From contig JAEXUD010000040.1 of NCBI GenBank assembly GCA_023453025.1, positions 116,630 through 180,629 of the forward strand: DNA of 64,000 nucleotides. Reading direction: 5' to 3'. Position numbers and translations under genes: made by a program. The first letter of the stretch is position 1. Each line of letters starts with the position of its first letter. Shown piece after piece: positions 43,413-52,786 of the stretch. The notes beneath the pieces are model-generated. The model saw nothing but the letters and a program-made list of their open reading frames with translations. It had not been told where the DNA came from and did no database searches. The stretch is from Bacillota bacterium. GTDB taxonomy: Bacteria > Bacillota > Clostridia > Tissierellales > Sedimentibacteraceae.

Positions 43413-44330
43413 TTACGAAAAAGAAGTATTGTTATAGTGTTTTTTTATATTAGTTTTAACATAATCGTTAATGTACTCTTCAAAGAATTTGACAATAGGA
43501 GTTTTGCTGATATATCTTTTTGTAACAAAGTATATTTCCCATTTTGGTCCATCCCCTGTAAAGGGGATTGCCTTAAAATCAGTCATCGGCATGTCTTCCA
43601 CTGCAAAATCCACAGTTATTGCCAATCCGAGACCTTGTTGACATAACTTGTGTGCCAGGCTTATTTCTGTAGTTTCAAAAACAATTGTCGGTGAAAACCC
43701 GGCTTTTTCACATGCATCTTTAAAATTATGATAGATTTTAAATTCACTGCTCTCAAGTATGATTTTTTCATCTCTTAACTCATTGACACTTAGTGAATTT
43801 TTAACGGATAATTTATGACCTTTAGGCACTAATACCATTGGATTGTAAGAAGCTAACAATACGCTGTCGAATTGCTCATTGTTAATAGGTCCTTTTATGA
43901 GACCGCAGTCAGCTTCACCGTTCCATATTGCACTTTCAGCTCTAAAATCCGAATATTCTCTCCATTTTAAATTTATATTAGGTGCTTTATGGTTAAAGTC
44001 AAATAAAAATTTAGGTGAAAAGGCTGCAATAACACCATATGCTGATGCCAGGTTTATCTGTCCCGAAATATTATTATGATTATTGAAATAATTAACAATT
44101 TCATCTAATTCAGATATAATATGTCTTGCTCTTTCCATTAGCAATTCACCATATTCTGTCAGGGACAAACCGTTCGCAGTTCTGTAAAAAAGTGTAATAT
44201 TTAATTCTTGTTCCAGATTTATAATAATCTTGCTCAAGCCCTGCGGTGTTATATATAAAGCTTTAGCCGCTTTTGTGATACTGCCGTCATGACATACCTG
44301 CAAAAAACATTTTAAATCTTTTGTATTCAT
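43413..44330 (-). CDS. LysR family transcriptional regulator
   Basis: This 305-residue protein has the LysR helix-turn-helix at about 5-65 (FLQVCHDGSITKAAKALYITPQGLSKII) and the periplasmic-binding-protein-like effector domain after about 90. The start at 44330 follows GGGGTG. It is in line with the decarboxylase genes, between the ubiX/lpdD group and merR. LysR regulators often respond to aromatic acids or catabolic intermediates; which group it controls is not shown. Confidence 0.88.
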   Translation of the reverse strand: MNTKDLKCFLQVCHDGSITKAAKALYITPQGLSKIIINLEQELNITLFYRTANGLSLTEYGELLMERARHIISELDEIVNYFNNHNNISGQINLASAYGVIAAFSPKFLFDFNHKAPNINLKWREYSDFRAESAIWNGEADCGLIKGPINNEQFDSVLLASYNPMVLVPKGHKLSVKNSLSVNELRDEKIILESSEFKIYHNFKDACEKAGFSPTIVFETTEISLAHKLCQQGLGLAITVDFAVEDMPMTDFKAIPFTGDGPKWEIYFVTKRYISKTPIVKFFEEYINDYVKTNIKKHYNNTSFS

Positions 44331-44496
44331 ACCCACACCCCGTTCTGTCTTTTTTTGAACTTGATTATACCATATTGTTATAAAAATATAAAATTAAAAT
44401 AAATTTATATTTTTATAATTTAAAATGGAGAGCCCTTAACGGCAAGGGCGTTCCGCACTTTGAAATCCTCGTCTTTTATACCGGATATACAAAAAA

Positions 44497-44512
44497 GCAG
44501 GTTAATACCTAC
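44497..44512 (-). terminator. Terminator after lpdD
   Basis: Short stem GTAGGT-ATTA-ACCTGC followed by TTTTTTG on the minus strand. It overlaps the lpdD stop codon. Confidence 0.6.
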
Positions 44513-44901
44513 TTTTCGTTTAATCTGTTAATTTCTTCAATTATATTATCCAGTAATTTATTTACGTTGTTTAATATTTCAGAAAGTTCATCTTGCACTA
44601 TAGCATCAATATGGATACCCATTGCTACCGCCACTGTGCAATTAAGAGCTGTTGCTAAATATTTTGCTGCCTTATATGTTAACTCGTCTTCCCTGTGGCC
44701 TTGAACGCAAATTACACTTGTAGAGGCAGTTCTCTTGTTTCCATCCTTGTGCTCAAACCTTGGTACAGCAACGGCTGCTGCTCCGATATGATATTTTTCT
44801 CCGCCGCCGATTGTCACATTTAAATCACTGCCGCATCTTGCTATCAATGCTTCAACAATGCATTTTCCGATTCCTTCACTTAATTTAAAGTATTGAATCA
44901 T
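44509..44901 (-). CDS. lpdD: LpdD-like prenylated-flavin chaperone
   Basis: This 130-residue small protein of the LpdD family is found beside gallate/hydroxyarylic decarboxylases. It is thought to help load prenyl-FMN into UbiD-type enzymes. Recognised features are GGGEKYHIGAAAVAVPR (about 33-49) and the KRTASTSVICVQGHREDELTY segment (about 55-75). It starts in the end of ubiX, overlapping by 17 bases, so it is translationally coupled to the prenyl-FMN synthase. The alternative GTG start three codons upstream cannot be excluded. Confidence 0.78.
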   Translation of the reverse strand: MIQYFKLSEGIGKCIVEALIARCGSDLNVTIGGGEKYHIGAAAVAVPRFEHKDGNKRTASTSVICVQGHREDELTYKAAKYLATALNCTVAVAMGIHIDAIVQDELSEILNNVNKLLDNIIEEINRLNEK

Positions 44902-45463
44902 CCCCTGCACCTTCCCATGCTATGAATTTCTTATGGTCTAATCCAAACTGCATCAGTATTTTTCCAACCAGATGATTGATTTGATCTTCAATTGTTTTGG
45001 GATTATTATAAAAGGTTAATACAGGAGGAATTATGATGCAGCCCAGGTCCGAAGCTTCCTTTAAATTTCTTATGTGTATTTTCCCAAAAGGCATCTCCCG
45101 GGGCACAAGCACAACCTTCCTGTTTTCTTTCAAGCATACATCCGCCGCACGAATAAGAAGATTTTCCGCATATCCTGTGGCAATACCGGACAATGTCTTC
45201 ATACTGCACGGTATTACAATCATACCCTCTGTTTTAAATGAACCACTTGATATGGAAGCTGCAAGGTTTTTGTTGCTGTGAACAAAATCTGCTAATTTTT
45301 CCACATCTTCAACCCTTAAATCTGTTTCAAGACCAAATGTCAATTTTGCACCTTCAGAAATTACCAGATGAGTTTCGCATTCCGGATATGATTTCAATGC
45401 CTTCAATATATGATAACCTAAAACAACTCCGCTGGCACCGGATATTCCTATAATTAATCTCAT
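44885..45463 (-). CDS. ubiX: UbiX-type flavin prenyltransferase (BsdB/LpdB subunit)
   Basis: This 192-residue enzyme attaches a dimethylallyl group to FMN to make the prenyl-FMN cofactor needed by UbiD decarboxylases. The start MRLIIGISGASGVVLGYH holds the flavin-binding G-x-S-G-A-S motif. IPCSMKTLSGIATGYAENLLIRAADVCLKE (about 83-112) is the UbiX signature with the conserved serine and lysine region. VLVPREMPFGKIHIRNL follows. It is the only ubiX in the window, yet two UbiD-type enzymes are present. Confidence 0.95.
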   Translation of the reverse strand: MRLIIGISGASGVVLGYHILKALKSYPECETHLVISEGAKLTFGLETDLRVEDVEKLADFVHSNKNLAASISSGSFKTEGMIVIPCSMKTLSGIATGYAENLLIRAADVCLKENRKVVLVPREMPFGKIHIRNLKEASDLGCIIIPPVLTFYNNPKTIEDQINHLVGKILMQFGLDHKKFIAWEGAGDDSIL

Positions 45464-45512
45464 AATTTCTCCTTAATTTTTTACTTTTAAAAAGGTGATT
45501 TCTTCATGTAAT

Positions 45513-45719
45513 TTATTTTTTAAGTGGAGGTATAGGTGGAATTACTCCCATATTTGCAATTTTTTCATCGTTTAATTTAAACTTTTCTAAAACAACGGGG
45601 CTTTCTGTTGAACGCCAAGAATAGCAGCATTTTTCACACACATATACTTCCCATGAATTTCCCACAGGAGATTTTGCCATTTTTCTTATATTATCAGACT
45701 CGCAACGAGGACATTTCAT
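45513..45719 (-). CDS. bsdD: Hydroxyarylic acid decarboxylase subunit D (BsdD/VdcD type)
   Basis: This 68-residue zinc-ribbon protein has the two pairs CPRCESDN and CEKCCYSWRS that bind zinc, and the intervening KSPVGNSWEVYVCE segment typical of BsdD/VdcD. In Bacillus and Streptomyces this small subunit is needed for decarboxylase activity, and it is part of the hydroxybenzoate decarboxylase locus of Sedimentibacter. It lies between the C subunit gene and ubiX, with AGGAGG before the ATG. Confidence 0.9.
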   Translation of the reverse strand: MKCPRCESDNIRKMAKSPVGNSWEVYVCEKCCYSWRSTESPVVLEKFKLNDEKIANMGVIPPIPPLKK

Positions 45720-45734
45720 AATAATACCTCCTAA

Positions 45735-47177
45735 TTATTTATTCAAATTTTCTATTAATTTTTTTAATTTTTCTTCCCAGATGTCTGTTCCTGCCGGTGG
45801 ATCCAGCAGCTGAGTTTCACGGGGATTTGGCTCCGGCGGTACCGGCGTGGTAGCATCTATTATCATTTTAGTATGCATACCGGGCGGATTAGTCGATGGA
45901 TCAAGAGGCATACCGGGACAGTTTTCTATAAGTGAAACATCCTTGCTCGGATGAACCCTTGTAGTAATTGCCCACATTACCTGTTCTAAATTAAACGGAT
46001 CTACAAATTCATCGACAATTATTACTATTTTTGAATACGGCATGCCATGAGGTGTTGATAATAGCCTAAATGCAACACCCTTTGCATATCCGCCGTAACG
46101 CACCTTTGTAGATATTATAACTCCTATGCCATGTGTATACATAGCATTAACAGCCACAACTTCCGGCATAGTTTCCTTTAACTGCTTATATAGGGGAACA
46201 CTGGTATTTAGTGCCATCAAATAATCAATCTCAGTCCAAGGGATACCCAGGTATAAGTTTTCAAATATCGGATTTGTTCTATGTGTAATTCTGTCTATCT
46301 GAACTTCACATTGAAGGCGTGCCCCTGAGTATGAGCCCGGGAATTCTCCGAATGGCCCTTCCACAGTCCTTAATCTTGGAATTATATGTCCTTCTAATAC
46401 CACCTCAGATCCTGCCGGTACATATAAATGATCATACAAGTCTGATTTGACTATGTTTGTAGGAATTCCGTCCTGCAATGCTCCTACAAATTCATATTCA
46501 TTTTGGCTGTATCCCACAGGTGTACTGGCCATAAATGTAACCAAGGGACTGTTGCCGATTGTAATGGCAATAGGCAGCGGTTTATTTTCGGCTTCTGACT
46601 TTTCTAACTGTACTGCAATGTCATGCATAGCAAGTGCTTGAATTCCGACCCTATCCTTATCCTTGACCTGTATACGATACGTTCCGACATTTAATTTATT
46701 GAAGTCATCCGGGTATTCAGGATCAGCTGTTACTACTGAAGCCTTTGATATGAAGAAGCCTCCGTCTTGTTCATTTATCCTGTATAAAGGAAGAACCTCG
46801 AACAGATTAATATCTTTGTCAATAACATTTTCTTTACATGGAGCATCTTCTCTATTCACTATATTTGGCGGAACAGGATATTTGTCCCACCTTCTGTTTA
46901 ATTCATAAAACTGATCTTTAGTAGATGTGTTTTTATCAAGCCCTAACATTAGTGCATGATTCTGCCATGAGCCGTGAACATTTGTAACTACTGAGTATTT
47001 ATATCCTTTTACTTTTTCGAAGAGAATTGCCGGTTGATTTTTACCTAAATTAGCTGCAGCTCGTCCGGCTGCGGCTATATCCGGCTCAGGATTAACTTCT
47101 TCTTTTACTTTTACAAGCTGCCCCTCTGCCTCCAATTTTTCTAAGAATTCTCTAAGGTCCTTATAAAATTCAGCCAT
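45735..47177 (-). CDS. bsdC: UbiD-family hydroxyarylic acid decarboxylase, subunit C (BsdC/VdcC/ShdC type)
   Basis: This 480-residue prenyl-FMN-dependent enzyme begins MAEFYKDLREFLEKLEAEG. Family segments are NPEPDIAAAGRAAANLGKN (about 29-47), GTYRIQVKDKDRVGIQALAM, and EGPFGEFPGSYSGARLQ near residue 275 with the catalytic glutamate. THRTNPIFENLYLG follows. It removes or adds CO2 at hydroxybenzoates such as 4-hydroxybenzoate or vanillate. The start at 47177 has GGAGG; an upstream in-frame ATG has none. With bsdD and ubiX it forms the complete B-C-D set. Confidence 0.93.
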   Translation of the reverse strand: MAEFYKDLREFLEKLEAEGQLVKVKEEVNPEPDIAAAGRAAANLGKNQPAILFEKVKGYKYSVVTNVHGSWQNHALMLGLDKNTSTKDQFYELNRRWDKYPVPPNIVNREDAPCKENVIDKDINLFEVLPLYRINEQDGGFFISKASVVTADPEYPDDFNKLNVGTYRIQVKDKDRVGIQALAMHDIAVQLEKSEAENKPLPIAITIGNSPLVTFMASTPVGYSQNEYEFVGALQDGIPTNIVKSDLYDHLYVPAGSEVVLEGHIIPRLRTVEGPFGEFPGSYSGARLQCEVQIDRITHRTNPIFENLYLGIPWTEIDYLMALNTSVPLYKQLKETMPEVVAVNAMYTHGIGVIISTKVRYGGYAKGVAFRLLSTPHGMPYSKIVIIVDEFVDPFNLEQVMWAITTRVHPSKDVSLIENCPGMPLDPSTNPPGMHTKMIIDATTPVPPEPNPRETQLLDPPAGTDIWEEKLKKLIENLNK

Positions 47178-47300
47178 AACTACCTCCATAATTTGTTTAT
47201 ACATAATTATAAAGGAAAACATTTGTATAAAGTATCAAAAAACTGTTTATGGCTTCATCGTTATGTTTAATCAATTACATTTTTAATTACTAACCTTTTA

Positions 47301-48680
47301 TCATATTAATTTTATAAGCTTCCAATAAGGAATTTCTGATAATACAATTATGAATACCACAAAGGTGAGCACTATGCCGAATTTAATAACATCTTCCTGA
47401 GTGTACATGCCGTTTTCATCACCTAAACCTACAAGAACATCTAAATGTTGAAATGGCAGTATATAATGAATTCCGATTGCAGTGTGTGACAGTAATGCTA
47501 CAGCTATTGGATTAATTCCCATCGGCTGGGTAAATACCAGCAATGCCGGTATGGCGATTCCGATAACTGTTACAACACTTCCCAGAAGCATATGCATTCC
47601 CATTGAAATTAAAGCAATTATTATAGCCAATATGTATATATTACCAGGTAATGAAGAAGGAAGAATTGTATCCGCTATCCACGAATTCATGCCTGTTTCA
47701 GCACCTACCTTGCCTATAGCCATTGCTGCGGTAAGAAACAACAGGATATTGACAGGAACCTCGTTTAGCTGTTTTAAACCAATCACTTCGCCTATAACCG
47801 GAAAGCTCATCAGCATCGCAATCAACAATGTAATCCAGCCGATGTTAATCCCGTGAATTGAATCAGTCATCCACAAGGTTACGGCAATTGCCAGCCATAC
47901 TATGGTGCGTTTTTCGGTATTGGTCATTTTCCCCAGCAAGCATAATCTTTCTCTCATTTCTATTTTGTTAATACTTACTTCACACTCAGGTTTAAATAAC
48001 AAAAGTATCAACATGCAGGTTATTATGCTTGCAAGAATATTTGGAGGTCCCATGTACAGCAGCCACTCCATCCAACTGACAGACTGACCTGAGGCTTGTA
48101 CAGCCAACGGATTTATTACACTGTCTCCTGTAAGAAATATCATTGATACAGGGACTTGAGCTGCAAATACAGTAAACCCTATTTTTGAAGCATCCTTCCT
48201 AGGAATATCAGCACCTTTTATAATTACCGACATTACGGACATTATGATAAAGGCTCTTGGCATAGGGTGAGGAATAAGCAGGCTTAATATAAACGTTAAA
48301 ATGAATATTGAATAAATTATACTGTTATATGTGCTTACAAATCGTATAATGAAATTATATGCTATTCTTTCTCCCAGTCCTGATGACCTGACCGCAGACG
48401 CAATTAAGTACGCACCTATAACAAGGTATATTGTGCTCCCAAGCCAGGGTGAAAAAACTGTTGATGGCTCTGACGCTTTAAATATTACTAAAAGTACTAA
48501 ATAAAGCCCGGATATAAATCCGGACTGGACTATCTGCAATGACCAGAATATAACGGTCATGAGAGTAAGTGCCAAGGTCAGTCTTCCATCGGGAGAAAGT
48601 CCTTCTAACGGCAGCATATAGGTTACCGTTGCCGTCAGAATTCCTGCCAGTATACTGATAATCTGCTTATATTTTCTCAT
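47301..48680 (-). CDS. SLC13/DASS-family anion permease
   Basis: This 459-residue membrane protein has about 12 helices. LTGDSVINPLAVQASGQ (about 181-197) and the late HTAIGIHYILPFQHLDVLVG (about 402-421) occupy the two substrate-binding hairpins of the divalent anion:sodium symporter family. It starts seven bases after the M24 peptidase stop and lies about 120 bases before bsdC. Uptake of an aromatic or dicarboxylic acid for the decarboxylases is an attractive inference; sulfate or C4 acids are alternatives. Confidence 0.8.
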   Translation of the reverse strand: MRKYKQIISILAGILTATVTYMLPLEGLSPDGRLTLALTLMTVIFWSLQIVQSGFISGLYLVLLVIFKASEPSTVFSPWLGSTIYLVIGAYLIASAVRSSGLGERIAYNFIIRFVSTYNSIIYSIFILTFILSLLIPHPMPRAFIIMSVMSVIIKGADIPRKDASKIGFTVFAAQVPVSMIFLTGDSVINPLAVQASGQSVSWMEWLLYMGPPNILASIITCMLILLLFKPECEVSINKIEMRERLCLLGKMTNTEKRTIVWLAIAVTLWMTDSIHGINIGWITLLIAMLMSFPVIGEVIGLKQLNEVPVNILLFLTAAMAIGKVGAETGMNSWIADTILPSSLPGNIYILAIIIALISMGMHMLLGSVVTVIGIAIPALLVFTQPMGINPIAVALLSHTAIGIHYILPFQHLDVLVGLGDENGMYTQEDVIKFGIVLTFVVFIIVLSEIPYWKLIKLI

Positions 48681-48687
48681 ATCTTAA

Positions 48688-49926
48688 CTACTTCATAAAG
48701 TTTTCAATATCATTTGTTGTCTTTATGATATCTTTACTCAGATTAACTATTTTATCTTTGGTTACCCACACGTCGTCTTCAATTCTGATGCCTATGCCTT
48801 CTTCTTTTATATATAAGCCGGGTTCAACCGTATATACGTTATTTTCCTGCATTGTTTTATCTCTTCTTCTTAAATCATGCACATCAAGACCTAACGGATG
48901 TCCAATGCTGTGATAATAATATTTATCAACATCTGATTCGTCCTTGATTATATTTAATGCTTTCAATCCTTTTGCAAAATGTTTTTTAACAGCATCATTG
49001 ACTAAAGTCTCAGAAGCATCCACATGCATTGTATCCATGGCAACATCTTGTGCTCCCAAAACCAAATTATAAATATCCTTTTGCCTTTGTGTGAATTTGC
49101 CGTTTGCAGGATACGTCCTTGTTATATCAGAAGCATAATTGTTTGATAATGCACCTAAATCAAGTAAAATAAGATTTCCGTCTTCAATTTTCTTGTTTAA
49201 ATCTATATAGTGGAGAATTACCGCATTTTCTCCGGAAGCGCCGATAGTTTTAAAGCTTGGTTCAGAGCCCTTAAGCATAAGCTGGTATTCAAAATCAGCT
49301 TTTACTTGATATTCGAATTTGCCCGGTTTTAAATTTTTCATAACAAATTCCAATGCTTCCTTTGTATATCCAATAGCAGTCTTTATTTCATAAACTTCCT
49401 CTTCGGTTTTAGAGCTTCTAAGCTCAATCATAATATCCAATGAGCTTTTTATATTTACAGCCGGATATTGGTTTCTCATCCAGTGCGCCAACCTCCTGTA
49501 CTGGTCATAGGATTCATCCTTGTCTGTTATATATGAGAAAATATACACTGAATCGGGTCTGTCTGAGGATGAAAGTTTCTTTGCAAACTGATCCATAAAT
49601 TCATCCTTGTTTTGAATTGATTCTATACCTGATGCTTCAACTGCTTCTTCTTTTCTCATTAAAATTCCGAACCATTTTTCAAAGTGTTCGTTAACCGGCG
49701 GAATATACAAGGATTCTGTCACCACCCCGCCAATTTTATTGATTAATAATACCATGTCTTCTCTGTCTATCCCTGTCAGATAAAAAAAGCTTCTGTCCAC
49801 AGAAAAATCATATGTCTGGTCAGCGCTTTCTCTTGGTGCCTTACCGGAAAAAAACACTGCCGTAGAGTAATCTTCCATTTTTTCTGAAAATTTTTTCCTG
49901 TTGTTAATGAAAAAGTTTTTGTCCAT
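48688..49926 (-). CDS. M24 family metallopeptidase (aminopeptidase P type)
   Basis: This 412-residue cytoplasmic peptidase releases N-terminal residues before proline. An N-terminal creatinase-like domain (about 1-165) precedes the pita-bread catalytic fold. LLDLGALSNNYASDITRT (about 246-263) holds two metal aspartates, HSIGHPLGLDVHD (about 338-350) the metal histidine, and VEPGLYI and GIRIEDDV the glutamates. The start at 49926 has GGAGG, 22 bases after the glpK stop. It is thus in line with glpK and the permease. Confidence 0.9.
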   Translation of the reverse strand: MDKNFFINNRKKFSEKMEDYSTAVFFSGKAPRESADQTYDFSVDRSFFYLTGIDREDMVLLINKIGGVVTESLYIPPVNEHFEKWFGILMRKEEAVEASGIESIQNKDEFMDQFAKKLSSSDRPDSVYIFSYITDKDESYDQYRRLAHWMRNQYPAVNIKSSLDIMIELRSSKTEEEVYEIKTAIGYTKEALEFVMKNLKPGKFEYQVKADFEYQLMLKGSEPSFKTIGASGENAVILHYIDLNKKIEDGNLILLDLGALSNNYASDITRTYPANGKFTQRQKDIYNLVLGAQDVAMDTMHVDASETLVNDAVKKHFAKGLKALNIIKDESDVDKYYYHSIGHPLGLDVHDLRRRDKTMQENNVYTVEPGLYIKEEGIGIRIEDDVWVTKDKIVNLSKDIIKTTNDIENFMK

Positions 49927-49948
49927 ACTTAATATCCTCCGATTATTT

Positions 49949-51439
49949 TTAGCTTTGCACCCAACTTTTCGATCTCCCCACTGCCTTTTGCCAGCCTTCA
50001 TAAAGCTCATTTCTTTTTCCTTCATCCATTTCGGGCTTGAACTTTTTACTTATGCTCCAATTTTGGGCAATCTCTCCCTTTGATTTCCAAAACCCTACAG
50101 AAAGGCCGGCAAGATATGCGGCTCCCAGCGCAGTCGTTTCTGTAATTTCCGGTCTTTCAATATTGGCATTCAATATATCTGATTGAAACTGCATTAAAAA
50201 GTTGTTGGCTGTTGCTCCTCCGTCAACCTTCAATGCTGTTAAATTAATGCCTGAATCGTCAATCATTGCTTCAATAACATCCTTTGTCTGATATGCAATT
50301 GACTCCAATGTTGCACGAATTATGTGGTTACGATTAACGCCTCTTGTTAAGCCGATAATTGCTCCTCTGGCATACATATCCCAGTAGGGAGCTCCAAGTC
50401 CTGTGAATGCGGGAACAACGTAGACTCCATTGCTGTCTTTTACTTTCCTGGCAAAATATTCAGAATCTGCAGCATCATGTATAATCTTCAATTCATCTCT
50501 TAACCACTGAACTGCTGCTCCTGCCACAAATATTGAGCCTTCCAGCGCATATTCCACCTTGCCCCCCATACCCCAGGCAATTGTGGTTACAAGACCATTT
50601 TGTGATTCAACCAATTTTTCTCCTGTATTCATCAGCATGAAGCAGCCTGTTCCGTATGTATTTTTAACCATACCTTCCTGAAAGCATAATTGACCGAAAA
50701 GTGCAGCCTGCTGGTCTCCGGCCATGCCTGAAATCGGTATTTCAACACCAAAAATTTCTTCGACTGTATTATCATAAAATTCCGATGACTGCTTCACCTC
50801 AGGCAGCACAGAATTTGGAATATTAAGAACACCTAATATTATTTCATCCCATTTAAGCTCTCTGATATTGTATATCATTGTCCTTGAAGCATTTGAATAA
50901 TCAGTTATATGTGTCCTGCCTCCTGTAAGGTTCCAAACAAGCCATGTATCTATTGTACCAAATATAATATCTCCCTTTTCTGCCCTTTCCTTAACGCCGG
51001 GCACATTGTCCAATATCCATTTGATTTTTGTTCCGGAAAAATACGCATCGATAACAAGACCTGTATTTTCTTTTATGTATGTTTCTATTCCTGTTTTCTT
51101 CAATTCATCACATATATCAGATGTTTGCCTGCTTTGCCAGACAATCGCGTTATAAACCGGCTTTCCCGTATTTTTATCCCATAAAATTGTAGTTTCTCTT
51201 TGATTTGTAATTCCTATGCAAGCTATTTCCGCAGGATTTATATTTTGTATTGCTTCTCTTGCAGAATTTAATTGTGTTTCCCATATTTCCATTGGATTAT
51301 GTTCAACCCAGCCCGGATTAGGATATATTTGTGTGAATTCATGCTGCGATAAATTTACCATACACCCGTTTCTGTCGAAGAGTATTGCTCGTGAACTGGT
51401 AGTACCCTGGTCCAATGCAAGAACGTATTTTTTCTCCAT
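49949..51439 (-). CDS. glpK: Glycerol kinase
   Basis: This 496-residue FGGY-family kinase phosphorylates glycerol to glycerol 3-phosphate. LALDQGTTSSRAILFDRNG (about 7-25) is the ATP-binding start. IVWQSRQTSDICDELKKTG (about 98-116) and the FGGY signatures GTGCFMLMNTGEKLV and KVDGGATANNFLMQFQSDIL (about 400-419) are present. A phosphotransferase-phosphorylated His is not obvious. No glpF or glpD is next to it. AGGAG precedes the ATG. Confidence 0.96.
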   Translation of the reverse strand: MEKKYVLALDQGTTSSRAILFDRNGCMVNLSQHEFTQIYPNPGWVEHNPMEIWETQLNSAREAIQNINPAEIACIGITNQRETTILWDKNTGKPVYNAIVWQSRQTSDICDELKKTGIETYIKENTGLVIDAYFSGTKIKWILDNVPGVKERAEKGDIIFGTIDTWLVWNLTGGRTHITDYSNASRTMIYNIRELKWDEIILGVLNIPNSVLPEVKQSSEFYDNTVEEIFGVEIPISGMAGDQQAALFGQLCFQEGMVKNTYGTGCFMLMNTGEKLVESQNGLVTTIAWGMGGKVEYALEGSIFVAGAAVQWLRDELKIIHDAADSEYFARKVKDSNGVYVVPAFTGLGAPYWDMYARGAIIGLTRGVNRNHIIRATLESIAYQTKDVIEAMIDDSGINLTALKVDGGATANNFLMQFQSDILNANIERPEITETTALGAAYLAGLSVGFWKSKGEIAQNWSISKKFKPEMDEGKRNELYEGWQKAVGRSKSWVQS

Positions 51440-51511
51440 AAGCTCTCCTAATCAATTATTAATACAATTATATACTTCATAATAAAAATAATCAACGAAT
51501 ATAAAGAAAAA

Positions 51512-51544
51512 TTGAGATCCTTCGCTGCGCTCTCAGAATCTCAA
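51512..51544 (-). terminator. Terminator after the DUF438 gene
   Basis: Outer stem TTGAGAT / ATCTCAA around a partly paired GC-rich loop, followed on the minus strand by TTTTTC. Confidence 0.7.
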
Positions 51545-51567
51545 CACTTACTAAAAGATATATTTTA

Positions 51568-52770
51568 TTACTCGGATACCAGTCTTTTTTCACCGGTAAT
51601 TTCCTGGATGGGCCTGATGTTTTGAGTTACCTCAACCACTCCAAGATATTCTCCCTCCGGGCTCCTTACTGCATAGTATCTGATATATACATATTTATCT
51701 CCCATTTTAATCCAGAAATCCTCATGGTCCTTCTTTCCGGACTTCAAGTCCTCAACTATGCCTTCTACAATATGCACACTTGCAGGCGGATGGCAATTTG
51801 ATACGTTTCTGCCAATTATGGTTTTTGTTCTGGGGAAAATTCTCTCACTGCCTTGGGAAAAATATTTTACAGTATCGTCACTCCCTACAAATGTAATATC
51901 AAACGGAAGTGTATTAAGCATATGCACTAATTCGTCAACCTTCAAAACACCCGATGGCAATGTGATTACCCCCGGAACTGCTATTTCTTCTTTAATTTCT
52001 TCCTTTGCCTCCAAATCAGGCTTCCAGTCAGGAACCCACCTTAACATATGGCCTATTTCACTGCTGTCGTCGTATACCTTTTTCCATTCATCCTGTGTCA
52101 TAACATCCAACAGCATTGGAATCATTATATTTTCTTCTTTAAATATCATTTCATTGACTTTGTTGACAGCTTCATCAATTTTTTGCTTGGATGAATTATT
52201 TACAATCCCATTTGACAGTTCAGATGCAATTAATTTTAAATCTGCCCTGATTTCATCATCAACGCCCCACATAACCTTTGGGGGAGCAGTTATACCGTAC
52301 TTCTCCATATATGGAAACAAAAGATTTTCCTTTTTTGAATAATGTATATCTATTTTCAGCAGTTCCTGAAATCCGTCATACAAACCTTCAACAGCACTTT
52401 TGTCTGATAATTTATCTAAATATGGTTTTATTTTTCTTTCAATTATTTTTTCAATTTCTCTGTTTTCTAATAATATTATATTTGCGGGATGACCGGGAAT
52501 TCTTGCAGGGTCAGTTTCGTTGTGTATTTCCTCGATGGACCCCTTAAATACGGCCGAATGCACATCACAAAGCCTTTGCACTTCAGTTACAGGAAGTCCC
52601 TCTGATATCAGAGCCTGCTCTGCTTCTGATATTTCAGTCGCTGAAACACCTGCAAATGCTTCTTCAAACCTTTGCTTCACCTCATCAACACTTTTTCCGT
52701 CGTGAAGCTCCCTGATAACCTGCTTGATTACCTCCTTGCGGTACTCTCTGTTGTTTATACTTTCGCTCAT
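51568..52770 (-). CDS. DUF438 protein with hemerythrin-like and PAS domains
   Basis: This 400-residue cytoplasmic protein begins with a DUF438 region (about 1-85). Next comes a hemerythrin-like helical bundle (about 85-240) with HSAVFKG, HYSKKENLLFPYMEKYG and NEMIFKEENIMIPMLLDV carrying candidate iron ligands. A PAS domain follows (about 275-385; LPFDITFVGSDDTVKYFSQGSERIF). The family is widespread in anaerobes. A role in oxygen, nitric oxide or redox sensing is inferred from the domains. It lies 16 bases after the DUF1858 gene. Confidence 0.85.
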   Translation of the reverse strand: MSESINNREYRKEVIKQVIRELHDGKSVDEVKQRFEEAFAGVSATEISEAEQALISEGLPVTEVQRLCDVHSAVFKGSIEEIHNETDPARIPGHPANIILLENREIEKIIERKIKPYLDKLSDKSAVEGLYDGFQELLKIDIHYSKKENLLFPYMEKYGITAPPKVMWGVDDEIRADLKLIASELSNGIVNNSSKQKIDEAVNKVNEMIFKEENIMIPMLLDVMTQDEWKKVYDDSSEIGHMLRWVPDWKPDLEAKEEIKEEIAVPGVITLPSGVLKVDELVHMLNTLPFDITFVGSDDTVKYFSQGSERIFPRTKTIIGRNVSNCHPPASVHIVEGIVEDLKSGKKDHEDFWIKMGDKYVYIRYYAVRSPEGEYLGVVEVTQNIRPIQEITGEKRLVSE

Positions 52771-52786
52771 AATCGTCTCCTTTTAT

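Noticed and set aside
44390..44500. Possible riboswitch or small RNA (GC-rich patch with GCCCTT/AAGGGC stem)
   Set aside because: Only one short stem and no match to a known riboswitch; the flanking genes give no reason for one.
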